DNA of 64,000 nt from Vallitalea sp. (GTDB lineage Bacteria; Bacillota; Clostridia; Lachnospirales; Vallitaleaceae), in contig JAOARM010000003.1 of assembly GCA_025210515.1 (NCBI GenBank), positions 62,001 through 126,000 on the forward strand, read 5' to 3'. This document shows, piece after piece, positions 51,625-62,199 of this stretch (positions are counted from its first letter, which is position 1; each line of letters starts with the position of its first letter). The notes beneath the pieces were generated by a model, which saw only the letters and a program-made list of their open reading frames with translations, was not told the origin of the DNA and did not search any database. The translations under genes and the position numbers were made by a program.

Positions 51625-52428
51625 ATGAAAACAAGAATAATATCTTCCATAATTGCATTACCTTTATTATTAATACCTTTAATAGTAGGCGGGAAAATCC
51701 TTGTAGCTATATTAATTTTAGTTTCCATGTTAGGATTATATGAATTTTATAGAGCATATTCAATCAATAGATATGAAATCAAATTAATTGGTTATTTGGC
51801 ATCTATTATATACTATTTATTAATAATATTTAACAAAATAGAATACTTACAAGAGTTTCTTGGGATATTCTTCTTGCTATTATTAATAAGCTATGTATTT
51901 ATTTATCCCAAAATTAATTTGAAAGAAATAATGCTTATTTTTACTGGTTTTTTCTATGTTGTATATTTATTATCATATATATTATTAGTTAGAAATAATG
52001 AAATGTATGGAGCTTGGTTTATATGGTTAATTTTCATAGTTGCTTTTGGTAGTGATACTACTGCTTATTTTATTGGAAGCAAATTTGGTAAGCACAAATT
52101 AGCTAAGGAATTAAGCCCTAAAAAAAGTATAGAAGGTTCTATTGGTGGTATTGTTGGTGCTATAGTATATTCATTGGTTTTTGGTATTATATTATTAAAA
52201 ATTGATAGACTAACTGATTATTCTCAATTAATACCATTATTATTTATTGGAGGCATTGGTTCAATGCTATCTCAAATTGGTGATTTAGTAGCGTCAGCAA
52301 TAAAAAGACAAAACAACATAAAAGATTTTGGTTCCATTATGCCAGGACATGGAGGAATTCTTGATAGATTAGATAGTATAATATTTACAGCTCCATTTGT
52401 ATATTATATAATGAAATTTTTTCTGTAA
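51625..52428 (+). CDS. cdsA: Phosphatidate cytidylyltransferase
   Basis: CdsA makes CDP-diacylglycerol from phosphatidate and CTP, the branch point of phospholipid synthesis. The 267-residue protein has about seven membrane helices and the C-terminal signature SDTTAYFIGSKFGKHKLAKE, SPKKSIEGSIGG and MPGHGGILDRLDSI. ATG 51625 starts 1 nt after the uppS stop with GGAGGAG upstream. Confidence 0.96.
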   Translation: MKTRIISSIIALPLLLIPLIVGGKILVAILILVSMLGLYEFYRAYSINRYEIKLIGYLASIIYYLLIIFNKIEYLQEFLGIFFLLLLISYVFIYPKINLKEIMLIFTGFFYVVYLLSYILLVRNNEMYGAWFIWLIFIVAFGSDTTAYFIGSKFGKHKLAKELSPKKSIEGSIGGIVGAIVYSLVFGIILLKIDRLTDYSQLIPLLFIGGIGSMLSQIGDLVASAIKRQNNIKDFGSIMPGHGGILDRLDSIIFTAPFVYYIMKFFL

Positions 52429-52583
52429 TATAATTACTGAAAGAGATTAATTATCAGATATAATTATTTGTATTATACAATATATTAATATTGAGGATAT
52501 TAATACATATAATCTATAATATTTACATTCCTTGGGTCTGTATATATGGGGATTCTTATAAGATAAAAAAGGAGAAATATAAA

Positions 52584-53726
52584 TTGAAAAATATATCTAT
52601 CCTAGGGTCAACAGGCTCAATAGGAAAGCAAACAATAGATATTGTACTAACACATGATAATATAAATGTATTAGGATTAACTGCTAATACAAATATAGAT
52701 TTACTTGAAGAACAAATTAATTTAGTTAAACCACAAGTAGTAGCAGTAATGAATGAACAAAAAGCACTAGAACTAAAAAAAAGAGTTGGTAATAAAGTTA
52801 AAGTTCTTAGTGGGATGGACGGCTTAATTCAAGTTGCCACATTAGACAAAGTAGATTTAGTAGTAACAGCAGTAGTTGGAATGATTGGAATAAGACCAAC
52901 TGTTGAAGCTATAAAAGCATCAAAAGATATTGCACTTGCAAACAAAGAGACACTAGTAACTGCGGGTGAAATTATTAATAATTTAATTAAAGAATACAAT
53001 GTAAATATTTACCCAGTTGATAGTGAACATTCAGCAATATTTCAATGCTTAAACGGAGAGAATAAAAAAGAAATAAGTAAAATTATTCTAACTGCTTCGG
53101 GAGGTCCATTTAGAGGAAAGAAAACTAGTGAACTTGAAAAAATAACGGTAAGTGAAGCACTTAACCATCCTAATTGGTCTATGGGCAAGAAAATAACTAT
53201 TGATTCAGCAACATTAATGAATAAAGGGTTAGAAGTTATTGAAGCGAAATGGCTATTTAATGTAGAGCTAGATAGGATAAAAGTAGTTGTACATCCACAG
53301 AGTATTATTCATTCTATGGTAGAGTACAATGATAGTTCTATTATTGCTCAATTAGGTGTGCCAGATATGAGAGTACCTATACAGTACGCTCTATATTATC
53401 CAAACAGAATAAATAATAATATTAAGAAACTAGATTTATTAGAGGTTTCTAAGCTTACATTTGAAGAACCAGATATTCGTACATTTAGATGTTTAGATCT
53501 AGCATATAAAGCACTAGAAAAAGGTGGTTCTATTCTTTCTGTGTTAAATGCGGCTAACGAATATGCTGTTGATAAGTTTTTAAATAATAAAATAAGATTT
53601 TTAGAAATACCAGAAATTATTGAATTTGCTATGGATAACCACAAAAACATAATACATCCCACATTAGATAACATATTTGAAGCAGAAAAAGAAACATATG
53701 AGATTATTGAAAGTAAATGGGGATAG
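52584..53726 (+). CDS. dxr: 1-deoxy-D-xylulose 5-phosphate reductoisomerase
   Basis: Dxr makes 2-C-methylerythritol 4-phosphate, the committed step of the MEP isoprenoid pathway. The NADPH site [14 protein letters not shown] begins the protein; the metal/substrate motifs [13 protein letters not shown] and [24 protein letters not shown] follow. TTG 52584 is chosen because GGAG (52571-52574) is 9 nt upstream and [10 protein letters not shown] is the normal N-terminus; upstream codons from 52491 give an unrelated hydrophobic extension. Length is then 380. Confidence 0.96.
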   Translation: MKNISILGSTGSIGKQTIDIVLTHDNINVLGLTANTNIDLLEEQINLVKPQVVAVMNEQKALELKKRVGNKVKVLSGMDGLIQVATLDKVDLVVTAVVGMIGIRPTVEAIKASKDIALANKETLVTAGEIINNLIKEYNVNIYPVDSEHSAIFQCLNGENKKEISKIILTASGGPFRGKKTSELEKITVSEALNHPNWSMGKKITIDSATLMNKGLEVIEAKWLFNVELDRIKVVVHPQSIIHSMVEYNDSSIIAQLGVPDMRVPIQYALYYPNRINNNIKKLDLLEVSKLTFEEPDIRTFRCLDLAYKALEKGGSILSVLNAANEYAVDKFLNNKIRFLEIPEIIEFAMDNHKNIIHPTLDNIFEAEKETYEIIESKWG

Positions 53727-53785
53727 AAGAGTAATGTAATTTTAATTATAACCTCTTGTTCCTAAGGGAAAGGAATGAAGATAGC

Positions 53786-54835
53786 ATGAATATTATTGTA
53801 GCCATACTCATATTCGGATTACTTGTACTTGTACATGAGTTAGGTCATTTTCTAGCAGCAAGGAAAAACGGCATATTAGTAGAGGAATTTGCTATTGGTA
53901 TGGGGCCAAAACTAGTTGGAATAAAGAGAGGAGATACCCTTTATTCAATTAGGTTATTACCTTTTGGTGGGTATTGTAAAATGTTAGGAGAAGATGAAGT
54001 AGTTGCTGATGATGATAGAGCATTCTCTAATAAATCTGTTGGAGCTAGAATTGTAGTTGTAGTAGCTGGAGCAGCGTTTAATATAATATTAGCATTTATT
54101 TTTGCATGTATTATTGTAGGTAATGCAGGTGAGTATACAACTACCGTAAAAGGACTTAGTAATAATTCACCAGCATATAATGCAGGTCTTAGAGATGGCG
54201 ATGAAATCATTAAAGTTGATAATCATAGAATAATATCTTATAGTGAAATTGGACTATATATTAATCTAAAAAAAGGTGAACCTATTGATGTTACTTATAA
54301 AAGAAATGGCGAAACTATGATAGTTAATATAACCCCTAATGTTGAAATTATGCCAGAACAAGATAATAGAAAAAGATATTTTATTGGAATAAAAGATTTC
54401 TATACTATGGATCAAGGTAATTTCATTCAAGTAATTAAATATGGATTTCTTAAAGTTGTATTCTGGATAAAAACAGTATTTATAAGTCTTGGAATGTTAA
54501 TACATGGTCAAGTACAAAAACAAGATATTGGTGGCCCGTTAAGAATTATGTCTGAGATAAGTAAAGGATATTCTGAGAGTGCCAAAATTGGATTTAGAAA
54601 TGTATTTTTAACAATATCATCATATATTGTTTTATTAAGTGCTAACCTAGGTGTAATGAATTTATTGCCAATTCCAGCTCTTGATGGTGGACGCTTAGTA
54701 TTTTTATTACTTGAAGCTATAAGAAGAAAGCCAATTAATAGAGAAAAAGAAGCATATGTTCATTTTGTAGGATTTGTACTACTAATGATTTTAATGGTAT
54801 TTTTATTCTATAATGATTTTAGAAACGTATTTTAA
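53786..54835 (+). CDS. rseP: Site-2 intramembrane metalloprotease RseP/RasP
   Basis: RseP cuts anti-sigma factors and signal-peptide remnants within the membrane. The zinc motif HELGH is in LVLVHELGHFLAARKNG near residue 20. A PDZ domain is at about 115-190 (NSPAYNAGLRDGDEIIKVD) and the second zinc-ligand region is NLLPIPALDGGRL. The 349 residues have four membrane helices. ATG 53786 is preferred with GGAATGAAG-type upstream signal; it gives MNIIVAILIFG, the family N-terminus. Confidence 0.95.
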   Translation: MNIIVAILIFGLLVLVHELGHFLAARKNGILVEEFAIGMGPKLVGIKRGDTLYSIRLLPFGGYCKMLGEDEVVADDDRAFSNKSVGARIVVVVAGAAFNIILAFIFACIIVGNAGEYTTTVKGLSNNSPAYNAGLRDGDEIIKVDNHRIISYSEIGLYINLKKGEPIDVTYKRNGETMIVNITPNVEIMPEQDNRKRYFIGIKDFYTMDQGNFIQVIKYGFLKVVFWIKTVFISLGMLIHGQVQKQDIGGPLRIMSEISKGYSESAKIGFRNVFLTISSYIVLLSANLGVMNLLPIPALDGGRLVFLLLEAIRRKPINREKEAYVHFVGFVLLMILMVFLFYNDFRNVF

Positions 54836-54873
54836 TAGTATTTTATTTATTAATTATATATCAATTAATAATG

Positions 54874-54974
54874 AAGATAGACTAGGATTGCTAATTGCTA
54901 AACCTAGTCTATCTTACTTTATTGAAATATAAAAATTTATTATATAATCACCATAAAATGTTATTAGACAACCC
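54874..54974. repeat. Palindromic MITE-like element, degenerate copy B (after rseP)
   Basis: A perfect 13-bp inverted repeat (54874-54886 with 54903-54915, AAGATAGACTAGG core) matches the inner stem of copy A. The right end TTATTAGACAACCC (54961-54974) is a decayed form of the CGACAGCCCC terminus. The left terminus is not recognisable. Confidence 0.55.
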
Positions 54975-55028
54975 TTGTTTTTTATAACAATTAATTATAA
55001 AATAATAATGAGATTGGGAGGATTAGTT

Positions 55029-56087
55029 ATGCATAGAAATAATACAAAAGTAATTAAAATTGGAGATAGAGTAATAGGTGGAGGTAATCCCATACTTATA
55101 CAGTCAATGACTAATACTGATACTTGTAATATAGATAAAACTGTAGAACAAATATTATCATTAGAAGACGCTGGATGTGAGATAATTAGAGTAGCTGTTC
55201 CAAATGAAGAGGCAGCAAGAGCTGTAGCTGACATTAAGAAAAGAATTCATATACCGTTAGTTACAGATATTCATTTTGATTATAGATTAGCTATATTATC
55301 TATGGATTATGGTGCTGATAAAATTAGAATTAATCCAGGTAATATAGGATCACTAGATAGAGTTAGAAAAGTAGTAGATAGAGCACGTATAGATAATATT
55401 CCTATTAGAATTGGAGTAAATAGTGGTTCAGTTGAGAAGGAAATATTAGCAAAATATGGTAGAGTTACTGAAGAAGGATTAGTTGAAAGTGCGGTAAATA
55501 ATGTTAGAATAATAGAAGATATGAATTATGATAATATTGTAGTATCTATCAAATCATCAGATGTATCTATGTGTATTAAAGCACATGAGCTTGCAGCAAA
55601 ATCAATTAAATATCCTTTACATGTTGGAATAACAGAAGCTGGAACTATATGGTCAGGAACAATTAAATCATCAGTAGGACTAAGCGTTATTTTAGCAAAA
55701 GGCATCGGAGATACTATTAGAGTTTCATTAACTGGAGACCCAGTGGAAGAAGTTAGAGTTGCTAAGAAAGTCCTTGAAACGCTTAATCTTAGAGAAAAAA
55801 AAGGTATTCAATTTGTTTCATGTCCTACTTGTGGAAGAACACAAATAGACCTTATAAATCTTGCTACTAAAGTAGAACAAAGATTTGGTAATATTGATAA
55901 AAACATTAAGATAGCTATTATGGGCTGTGTAGTTAATGGTCCTGGAGAAGCCAAAGAAGCTGATCTTGGTATAGCAGGTGGCAAAGGTGTTGGGCTTATA
56001 TTTAGAAAAGGCGAGATTATTAAAAAAGTTGATGAAGATAGGCTATTAGATGAACTAGCTTTGGAAATAGAAAAATATGATAGATGA
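55029..56087 (+). CDS. ispG: 4-hydroxy-3-methylbut-2-enyl diphosphate synthase (IspG/GcpE)
   Basis: IspG is the iron-sulfur enzyme of the penultimate MEP-pathway step. The 352 residues begin with VIKIGDRVIGGGNPILIQSM and TNTDTCNIDKTV, a TIM-barrel, and end with the cluster domain: SCPTCGRTQIDL and IMGCVVNGPGEAKEAD supply the cysteines. ATG 55029 follows GGGAGG by 7 nt. Together with dxr it gives two MEP genes here. It stands where Bacillus has proS between rasP and polC. Confidence 0.96.
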   Translation: MHRNNTKVIKIGDRVIGGGNPILIQSMTNTDTCNIDKTVEQILSLEDAGCEIIRVAVPNEEAARAVADIKKRIHIPLVTDIHFDYRLAILSMDYGADKIRINPGNIGSLDRVRKVVDRARIDNIPIRIGVNSGSVEKEILAKYGRVTEEGLVESAVNNVRIIEDMNYDNIVVSIKSSDVSMCIKAHELAAKSIKYPLHVGITEAGTIWSGTIKSSVGLSVILAKGIGDTIRVSLTGDPVEEVRVAKKVLETLNLREKKGIQFVSCPTCGRTQIDLINLATKVEQRFGNIDKNIKIAIMGCVVNGPGEAKEADLGIAGGKGVGLIFRKGEIIKKVDEDRLLDELALEIEKYDR

Positions 56088-56126
56088 TAGATATTGTTAT
56101 TAGTTTGTGTTAGGAGTGTAATTTAT

Positions 56127-59100
56127 ATGAGCAAATGTTTTGTAGAGGTATTTAGTGATATTAATTTAAATGAAAGTTTGGCTACATACTTTAATAATGC
56201 GAAAGTGGAAAGAGTTGTTATTAACTCTAAGGCTAAAGAACTACAGATTTACACAATATTTAACAATATTGTTCATATAAAATTTATTCAACAAGTAGAA
56301 TTTATGATACAAAATAAGTTATGTGCAAATACTGATTTGAAAGTTAAAATTATAAGTCAGTATAGTGTTAGTTATGAACTAAATAAATTATTGTTATTAT
56401 ATCAAGATAGTATATTATATGAGTTAAAGCAATTTAGCCCAGTTTGTTTTGGTATATTAAAGAAATCCGAGATAATAGTAGAAGAAGATAATATTGTAAT
56501 AATTCTAAGAGATAACATTATCGAATATCTTAAAAATAGAGAAATTGATAAAAAAATAGAGAGTATTATTAATGAACGTTTTATGCTTAATACTTCTGTT
56601 AATTTTCGACTTCACGAAAACGCTAATGAAAATAATCTATTATTTGTACAGAAACGAGAAGAACAAGAGAAGAAGATAGTTACTCAGATTATAAGCACTA
56701 TGCCAGAACCTAAGGCAGAAGCTAGTAATAATAAAAAACAACAATCTAGTAAAAACATAGCTGATGAGAAAATGATATATGGTAGGAAATTTAGTGGTGA
56801 AGTAACACCAATTAACGAAATTGATAATGACATAGATGATCTTATATTTGATGGGATTATATTTAGTGTGGAAAGTAGAGAAATTAAAAACGGTAAGTAC
56901 ATAGTAGCATTTGATTTAACAAATGAAAAAGATTCAATTACAGCAAAATGTTTTATTAAGAAAGAGCAATTTGAAGAAGATGTAAAAGACAGATTAGTAA
57001 AAGGCACAGCAATAAGAGTAAAAGGTAATCTTCAATTTGATACATTTTCAAAAGAAATGACAGTAATGGCAAGAGCAATAATGGAAATTAGTGACTTTAG
57101 AATTAAAAGAGTAGATTTAAGTAAAGAAAAAAGAGTAGAACTTCACGCCCATACTCAAATGAGTGATATGGATAGTGTAGTAAGTGCAAAAGAATTAGTT
57201 AATCAAGCTATTGAATGGGGACATGAAGCTATAGCTATAACAGATCATGGTGTTGTTCAAGCTTTTCCAGAGGCTTTCCATGCTGCTCATGGAAAAGATA
57301 TTAAAATAATATATGGTGTTGAAGCATATTTAGTTGATGATTTAAAATCTATTATAAATAATTCATGTGGACAAAGTCTTGATGATGAATATGTTGTTTT
57401 TGACCTTGAGACTACAGGCTTTTATCCAGGAAAAGACAAAATTACTGAGATTGGAGCAGTTAAAGTAAAAAATGGTGAGATTATTGATAACTTTAGCTCA
57501 TTTGTAAATCCTGAAAGGTTAATACCACAAGAAGTTGTTAATCTTACAGGTATCACAGATGATATGGTAGCAGATGCACCTATGTATCAAGATATTATAC
57601 CAAAGTTTATTGAATTTATTGGGGATGCATCTTTAGTAGCTCATAATGCGGATTTTGATATTAATTTTATTAGATATTTTTGCAAAGAGATAGGTATTGA
57701 AATAAAATATACTGTGCTTGATACGTTAGAGCTTGGGAGGGTATTACTAACAGATATTAAAAATTATAAGCTTAATACTATTGCAAAAGAATTAGGAGTG
57801 AAACTTGATAATCATCATAGAGCAGTAGACGATGCTTTAGCTACGGCTAAAATCTTTATAGAATTTATTAATATGTTGAAAAGTAAAAATATATATACTC
57901 TAACAGAGCTTGAAAAATATTCAGATGAATCAACTAAAAATGTTAAAAAATTAAAATATTATCATGCAATAATATTGGCAAAAAATCTTGTAGGACTTAG
58001 AAATCTATATGAACTTATATCAAAATCACATATTGATTACTTCTTTCGAAAACCTAGAATACCTAAAAGCGAATATTTACAATTTAAAGAAGGTTTGATA
58101 ATTGGTTCTGCTTGTGAAGCTGGTGAATTATATAAAGCTGTTCTTGATGATAAACCAAAAGAAGAAATAGAACGATTAGTTGATTTCTATGATTATCTAG
58201 AGATTCAACCTATTATGAATAATGAGTTTATGATTCGTAATGGCAGAGTATCAAGTGAACAAGAATTAATAGATATTAACAAAAAAATTATTGCACTTGC
58301 AAGTGAACATAATAAGTTAGTGGTAGGAACTTGTGATGTGCATTTTATGAACCCAGAAGACGAAGTATATAGAAGAATTATTATGGCAGGACAAGGCTTC
58401 AAAGATGCTGATGCACAACCTCCATTATACTTTAGAACTACAGAAGAGATGCTTAGAGAGTTTTCATATTTAGGTGAAGAAAAAGCAAAAGAGGTAGTTA
58501 TAGAAAATACTAATAAAATCTCTCAGATGATTGAAAAAATAGATCCAGTACCTCCAGATAAATATCCACCTGTTATAGAAGGCTCAGATGAAGATTTAAG
58601 ACAGATATGTATGGGTAAAGCCAAATCAATATATGGTGACCCTTTACCTAAAATAGTTGATGAACGATTAGAAAGAGAATTAAACTCTATTATTTCTAAT
58701 GGTTTTGCTGTTATGTATATTATAGCTCAAAAGCTTGTATGGAAATCTAATGAAGATGGTTATTTAGTAGGTTCAAGAGGGTCTGTAGGTTCTTCATTTG
58801 CTGCCACTATGGCGGGAATAACAGAAGTTAATCCATTGTCGCCACACTATATATGCCCTAATTGTAAGTATAGTGATTTTGATTCTGAGATAGTTAAAAA
58901 AAATGCAGGTAATTCTGGATGCGATTTACCAGATAAAAAGTGCCCTAAATGTGATACTCAACTTGAAAAAGAAGGACATGATATTCCTTTTGAAACATTT
59001 CTAGGGTTTAAAGGTAATAAAGAGCCGGATATTGATCTTAACTTTTCTGGTGAGTATCAAAGTAAAGCTCATGATTATACAGAAGAGATATTTGGTGCAG

Positions 59101-60449
59101 GACATGTATTTAGAGCAGGAACAATAGGAACATTAGCAGAAAAAACTGCATATGGATTTGTCAAAAAATATTTTGATGAAAAAGAAGTTACAGTAAGAAA
59201 TGCAGAAATTAATAGATTAGTATCTGGATGTACAGGAGCAAGAAGAACAACAGGACAACATCCTGGAGGTATTATCGTTGTGCCTACAAGTGAAGAAATA
59301 TACAAATTTACTCCTGTTCAAAGACCTGCAAATGATATGAAGACAAAAATTATCACTACTCATTTTGATTATCATTCAATCGATCATAACTTACTAAAGC
59401 TAGATATTTTAGGTCATGACGATCCTACAATGATAAGAATGCTTGAAGATATTACACAAGTAGATGCTAAAACAATAAAATTCGATGAACCAAAAGTTGC
59501 ATCACTATTTACAAGTACAAAAGCATTAGGGATTGAACCAGATGATATAGAGGGGTGTCCCCTTGGTTCACTTGGAATACCTGAATTTGGTACTGATTTC
59601 GTAATTCAGATGCTACTAGATACAAAACCAACTACTTTTTCTGAGTTATGTAAAATATCAGTTTTATCTCATGGTACAGATGTATGGTTAAATAACGCAC
59701 AAGAGTTAATAAGAGATGGCAAAGCAACTATCGGTGAAGTTATATCATCACGTGATGATATAATGGTTTATTTAATTAATATGGGGGTAGAAAAAGAACT
59801 TTCATTTACTATAATGGAAAGTGTAAGAAAAGGAAAAGGGCTGAAACCTGAATGGGAAGATGTAATGAAAGAACATGATGTTCCTGATTGGTATATATGG
59901 TCATGTAAACAGATTAAGTATATGTTCCCAAAAGCTCACGCAGTTGCTTACGTTATGATGGCATATAGAATTGCTTATTTTAAGGTGTATTATCCAGAAG
60001 CTTATTACACAGCTTATTTTAGTATACGTGCATCTGATTTTGATTATGAGTTAATGTGTAATGGAAAAGAAAAGTTAGATAGACATATTAAAGATTATAA
60101 GAGTAGAATTAATGATTTATCTAAAAAAGAGAAAGATACATTAAAAGATATGAAGATAGTTCAAGAGATGTATGCTAGGGGCATTAGTTTTCTTAAAATT
60201 GATTTATATAAGGTAAAAGCAAAATTATTTCAAGTATTAGATGGAGCTATTATGCCATCACTTAGTGCAATACAAGGGTTGGGTGAAAAGGCAGCTGATA
60301 ATATAGTAAAGGCACGACTAGACGGTACTTTTCTTTCTATTGATGACCTTAGACAAAGAACTAAAATTAGTAAAACAGTTATTGAAATTATGAGACAAAA
60401 TGATATATTAGATGATATGCCAGAATCTAATCAACTAAGTTTGTTTTAA
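56127..60449 (+). CDS. polC: DNA polymerase III PolC-type (alpha subunit with proofreading)
   Basis: PolC is the replicative polymerase of low-GC Gram-positives. The 1440 residues contain an N-terminal domain, an OB fold (about 240-330), a PHP domain split by the exonuclease (first part RVELHAHTQMSDMDS near 338), the 3'-5' exonuclease (VFDLETTGFYPG near 424 and HNADFDINF), a Cys-rich zinc element (CPNCKYSDFD and KKCPKCD), the catalytic KEPDIDLNFSGEYQ near 967, and the C-terminal finger/helix region (LGEKAADNI). ATG 56127 follows TAGGAGTG. All parts look intact. Confidence 0.97.
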   Translation: MSKCFVEVFSDINLNESLATYFNNAKVERVVINSKAKELQIYTIFNNIVHIKFIQQVEFMIQNKLCANTDLKVKIISQYSVSYELNKLLLLYQDSILYELKQFSPVCFGILKKSEIIVEEDNIVIILRDNIIEYLKNREIDKKIESIINERFMLNTSVNFRLHENANENNLLFVQKREEQEKKIVTQIISTMPEPKAEASNNKKQQSSKNIADEKMIYGRKFSGEVTPINEIDNDIDDLIFDGIIFSVESREIKNGKYIVAFDLTNEKDSITAKCFIKKEQFEEDVKDRLVKGTAIRVKGNLQFDTFSKEMTVMARAIMEISDFRIKRVDLSKEKRVELHAHTQMSDMDSVVSAKELVNQAIEWGHEAIAITDHGVVQAFPEAFHAAHGKDIKIIYGVEAYLVDDLKSIINNSCGQSLDDEYVVFDLETTGFYPGKDKITEIGAVKVKNGEIIDNFSSFVNPERLIPQEVVNLTGITDDMVADAPMYQDIIPKFIEFIGDASLVAHNADFDINFIRYFCKEIGIEIKYTVLDTLELGRVLLTDIKNYKLNTIAKELGVKLDNHHRAVDDALATAKIFIEFINMLKSKNIYTLTELEKYSDESTKNVKKLKYYHAIILAKNLVGLRNLYELISKSHIDYFFRKPRIPKSEYLQFKEGLIIGSACEAGELYKAVLDDKPKEEIERLVDFYDYLEIQPIMNNEFMIRNGRVSSEQELIDINKKIIALASEHNKLVVGTCDVHFMNPEDEVYRRIIMAGQGFKDADAQPPLYFRTTEEMLREFSYLGEEKAKEVVIENTNKISQMIEKIDPVPPDKYPPVIEGSDEDLRQICMGKAKSIYGDPLPKIVDERLERELNSIISNGFAVMYIIAQKLVWKSNEDGYLVGSRGSVGSSFAATMAGITEVNPLSPHYICPNCKYSDFDSEIVKKNAGNSGCDLPDKKCPKCDTQLEKEGHDIPFETFLGFKGNKEPDIDLNFSGEYQSKAHDYTEEIFGAGHVFRAGTIGTLAEKTAYGFVKKYFDEKEVTVRNAEINRLVSGCTGARRTTGQHPGGIIVVPTSEEIYKFTPVQRPANDMKTKIITTHFDYHSIDHNLLKLDILGHDDPTMIRMLEDITQVDAKTIKFDEPKVASLFTSTKALGIEPDDIEGCPLGSLGIPEFGTDFVIQMLLDTKPTTFSELCKISVLSHGTDVWLNNAQELIRDGKATIGEVISSRDDIMVYLINMGVEKELSFTIMESVRKGKGLKPEWEDVMKEHDVPDWYIWSCKQIKYMFPKAHAVAYVMMAYRIAYFKVYYPEAYYTAYFSIRASDFDYELMCNGKEKLDRHIKDYKSRINDLSKKEKDTLKDMKIVQEMYARGISFLKIDLYKVKAKLFQVLDGAIMPSLSAIQGLGEKAADNIVKARLDGTFLSIDDLRQRTKISKTVIEIMRQNDILDDMPESNQLSLF

Positions 60450-60487
60450 AAATTATCAAAATTTATAGCAGTAAAACTATATATCCC

Positions 60488-60516
60488 TTGCAATATTAAT
60501 AGACAGTATGTATAAT
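60488..60516 (+). promoter_or_regulatory. Sigma-A-type promoter of the sodium symporter gene
   Basis: TTGCAA (60488-60493), a 17-bp spacer and TATAAT (60511-60516), 72 nt before the start codon. Confidence 0.68.
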
Positions 60517-60587
60517 GTTAATTTATGAAAGTTTGATTGATTTATAAGTAGATTTTAAGTTACATACTAGAAAGGACAGGTTTTATT

Positions 60588-62102
60588 ATGGCAAAAAGAG
60601 AACAATGGGGATCTAGAGTAGGATTTATATTAGCTGCTATAGGTTCCGCTGTAGGATTAGGCAATATTTGGAGATTTCCATATACAGTTGCAAAAAATGG
60701 AGGGGGAGCTTTTCTAATACCCTATTTTATAGCTTTAGTAACTGCGGGTATACCATTACTTATTTTAGAGTTTGGATTAGGGCATAAAATGAGAACATCA
60801 GCACCAGGTATATTTGGAAGATTAAATAAAAAATGGCAAAAGCTTGGTTGGTGGCAAACAGTTATTGCATTTTTTATTACTAGTTATTATATTACAATAG
60901 TAGCTTGGGCACTTAATTATGTAATATTTTCTTTTGATCTTTCTTGGGGAAAAGATACACAGGATTTCTTTTATAATAGTTACTTACAATTAACAAAATC
61001 ACCATTTAATTTTGATGGTATAAGAACTCAATCACTTATTCCTCTAATAATTATATGGGGAATTAATTTTGTTGTATTAGCCTTTGGTATAAAAGGCGGT
61101 ATAGAGAAAGCAAATAAAATATTTATGCCAATTTTATTTGCATCAATTGTTATTATTACTGTAAGAGGGTTAACTTTACCAGGAGCGTTTAGTGGTCTTG
61201 ATTATCTATTTAAACCTGATTTTAGTAAGATTTTAGATGGTAAAGTTTGGGTTGCGGCTTACGGACAAATTTTTTATTCCCTTAGTATATGTTTTGGTAT
61301 TATGGTAGCATATGCAAGTTATTTGCCTAAGAAATCAGATATAGTTAATAATGCTTTTATTACTGCTTTTGGTAATTCAAGTTTTAGTTTATTAGCAGGA
61401 ATTGGTGTATTTAGTATATTAGGTAATATGGCTCATAACACTGGACAAGCTGTAGCAGAGGTTGCAAAAGATGGAGTTGGATTAGCGTTTATTGTATTTC
61501 CACAGGCAATTAATGGGTTACCTAATTTTAATGAACTATTCGGAGCGTTGTTTTTTATCTGTTTAGTTTTTGCAGGTATTTCATCAAGTATGTCCATTAT
61601 TGAAACTACTGTAGCTGCACTTTCTGATAAGTTCAATATGAGAAGAATTGTATCGTTATCAATTATATGTGGAGTAGGATTTCTTATTTCATTAATATTT
61701 GTAACGGGTTCAGGTTTATATATACTTGACATAGTAGATCATTTTATTAATAATTATGCAGTTGCTGTTGCAGGTCTTATTGAAGCAATACTTATAGGAT
61801 GGTTTATTAATATAAGAAGTATTAGAAATTATGTTAATCCATTATCAGATTTTGGTGTTGGCAATTGGTGGGAAGTATGTATTAAAATTATTACTCCATT
61901 GATTCTCGGAGTGATGATTGTTCTTAAAATAATAGAAGATATTAAAATTCCATATGAAGGTTATTCATTAAAAGCTCTTTTAGTTTTTGGTGTAGGAACA
62001 GTGCTTAGTACTGTAGTTATTGGTTTTATATTCTCATCTATTAAAGGTTCAAGTAATTTCGAGACATCATTACAAGAGGGAGTGAATAATAATGGGTTTT
62101 GA
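60588..62102 (+). CDS. Sodium-dependent amino-acid symporter, NSS (SLC6-like) family
   Basis: This 504-residue membrane protein has about 12 helices of the LeuT fold. The first is GSAVGLGNIWRFPYTVAKNGG, the unwound sodium/substrate-binding helix typical of the family; further motifs are LEFGLGHKMRTSAPG, AYGQIFYSLSICFGIMVAYASY and FVFLVFAGISSSMS-like FICLVFAGISSSMSI. It should import an amino acid with Na+, but the substrate cannot be told. AAGGACAGG precedes ATG. Its 3' end overlaps a 32-codon MetS-like gene, and both share one promoter. Confidence 0.93.
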   Translation: MAKREQWGSRVGFILAAIGSAVGLGNIWRFPYTVAKNGGGAFLIPYFIALVTAGIPLLILEFGLGHKMRTSAPGIFGRLNKKWQKLGWWQTVIAFFITSYYITIVAWALNYVIFSFDLSWGKDTQDFFYNSYLQLTKSPFNFDGIRTQSLIPLIIIWGINFVVLAFGIKGGIEKANKIFMPILFASIVIITVRGLTLPGAFSGLDYLFKPDFSKILDGKVWVAAYGQIFYSLSICFGIMVAYASYLPKKSDIVNNAFITAFGNSSFSLLAGIGVFSILGNMAHNTGQAVAEVAKDGVGLAFIVFPQAINGLPNFNELFGALFFICLVFAGISSSMSIIETTVAALSDKFNMRRIVSLSIICGVGFLISLIFVTGSGLYILDIVDHFINNYAVAVAGLIEAILIGWFINIRSIRNYVNPLSDFGVGNWWEVCIKIITPLILGVMIVLKIIEDIKIPYEGYSLKALLVFGVGTVLSTVVIGFIFSSIKGSSNFETSLQEGVNNNGF

Positions 62103-62190
62103 TTCTACAATATTTTTTATAGTTAGTTTATTATTTTTATGGGGCGGTTTTGTAACTTGTCTTAGAATAGCTATGAAAAATAATAAATAA
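62092..62190 (+). CDS. MetS-type small subunit of the NSS transporter
   Basis: A 32-codon ORF overlaps the symporter end by 11 nt and reads MGFDSTIFFIVSLLFLWGGF then VTCLRIAMKNNK. It is a single membrane helix with a conserved-looking WGGF and a short basic end, the pattern of MetS-type proteins paired with NSS transporters (MetP/MetS methionine uptake in Corynebacterium). AAGAGGGAGTGA (62073-62085) is a good ribosome site inside the upstream gene. That the pair takes up methionine or alanine is inference. Confidence 0.8.
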   Translation: MGFDSTIFFIVSLLFLWGGFVTCLRIAMKNNK

Positions 62191-62199
62191 CTGATATAA

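Noticed and set aside
52491..52583. N-terminal extension of dxr
   Set aside because: It would put an unrelated hydrophobic stretch before the NADPH-binding GSTGSIG motif, which is normally at the very N-terminus.
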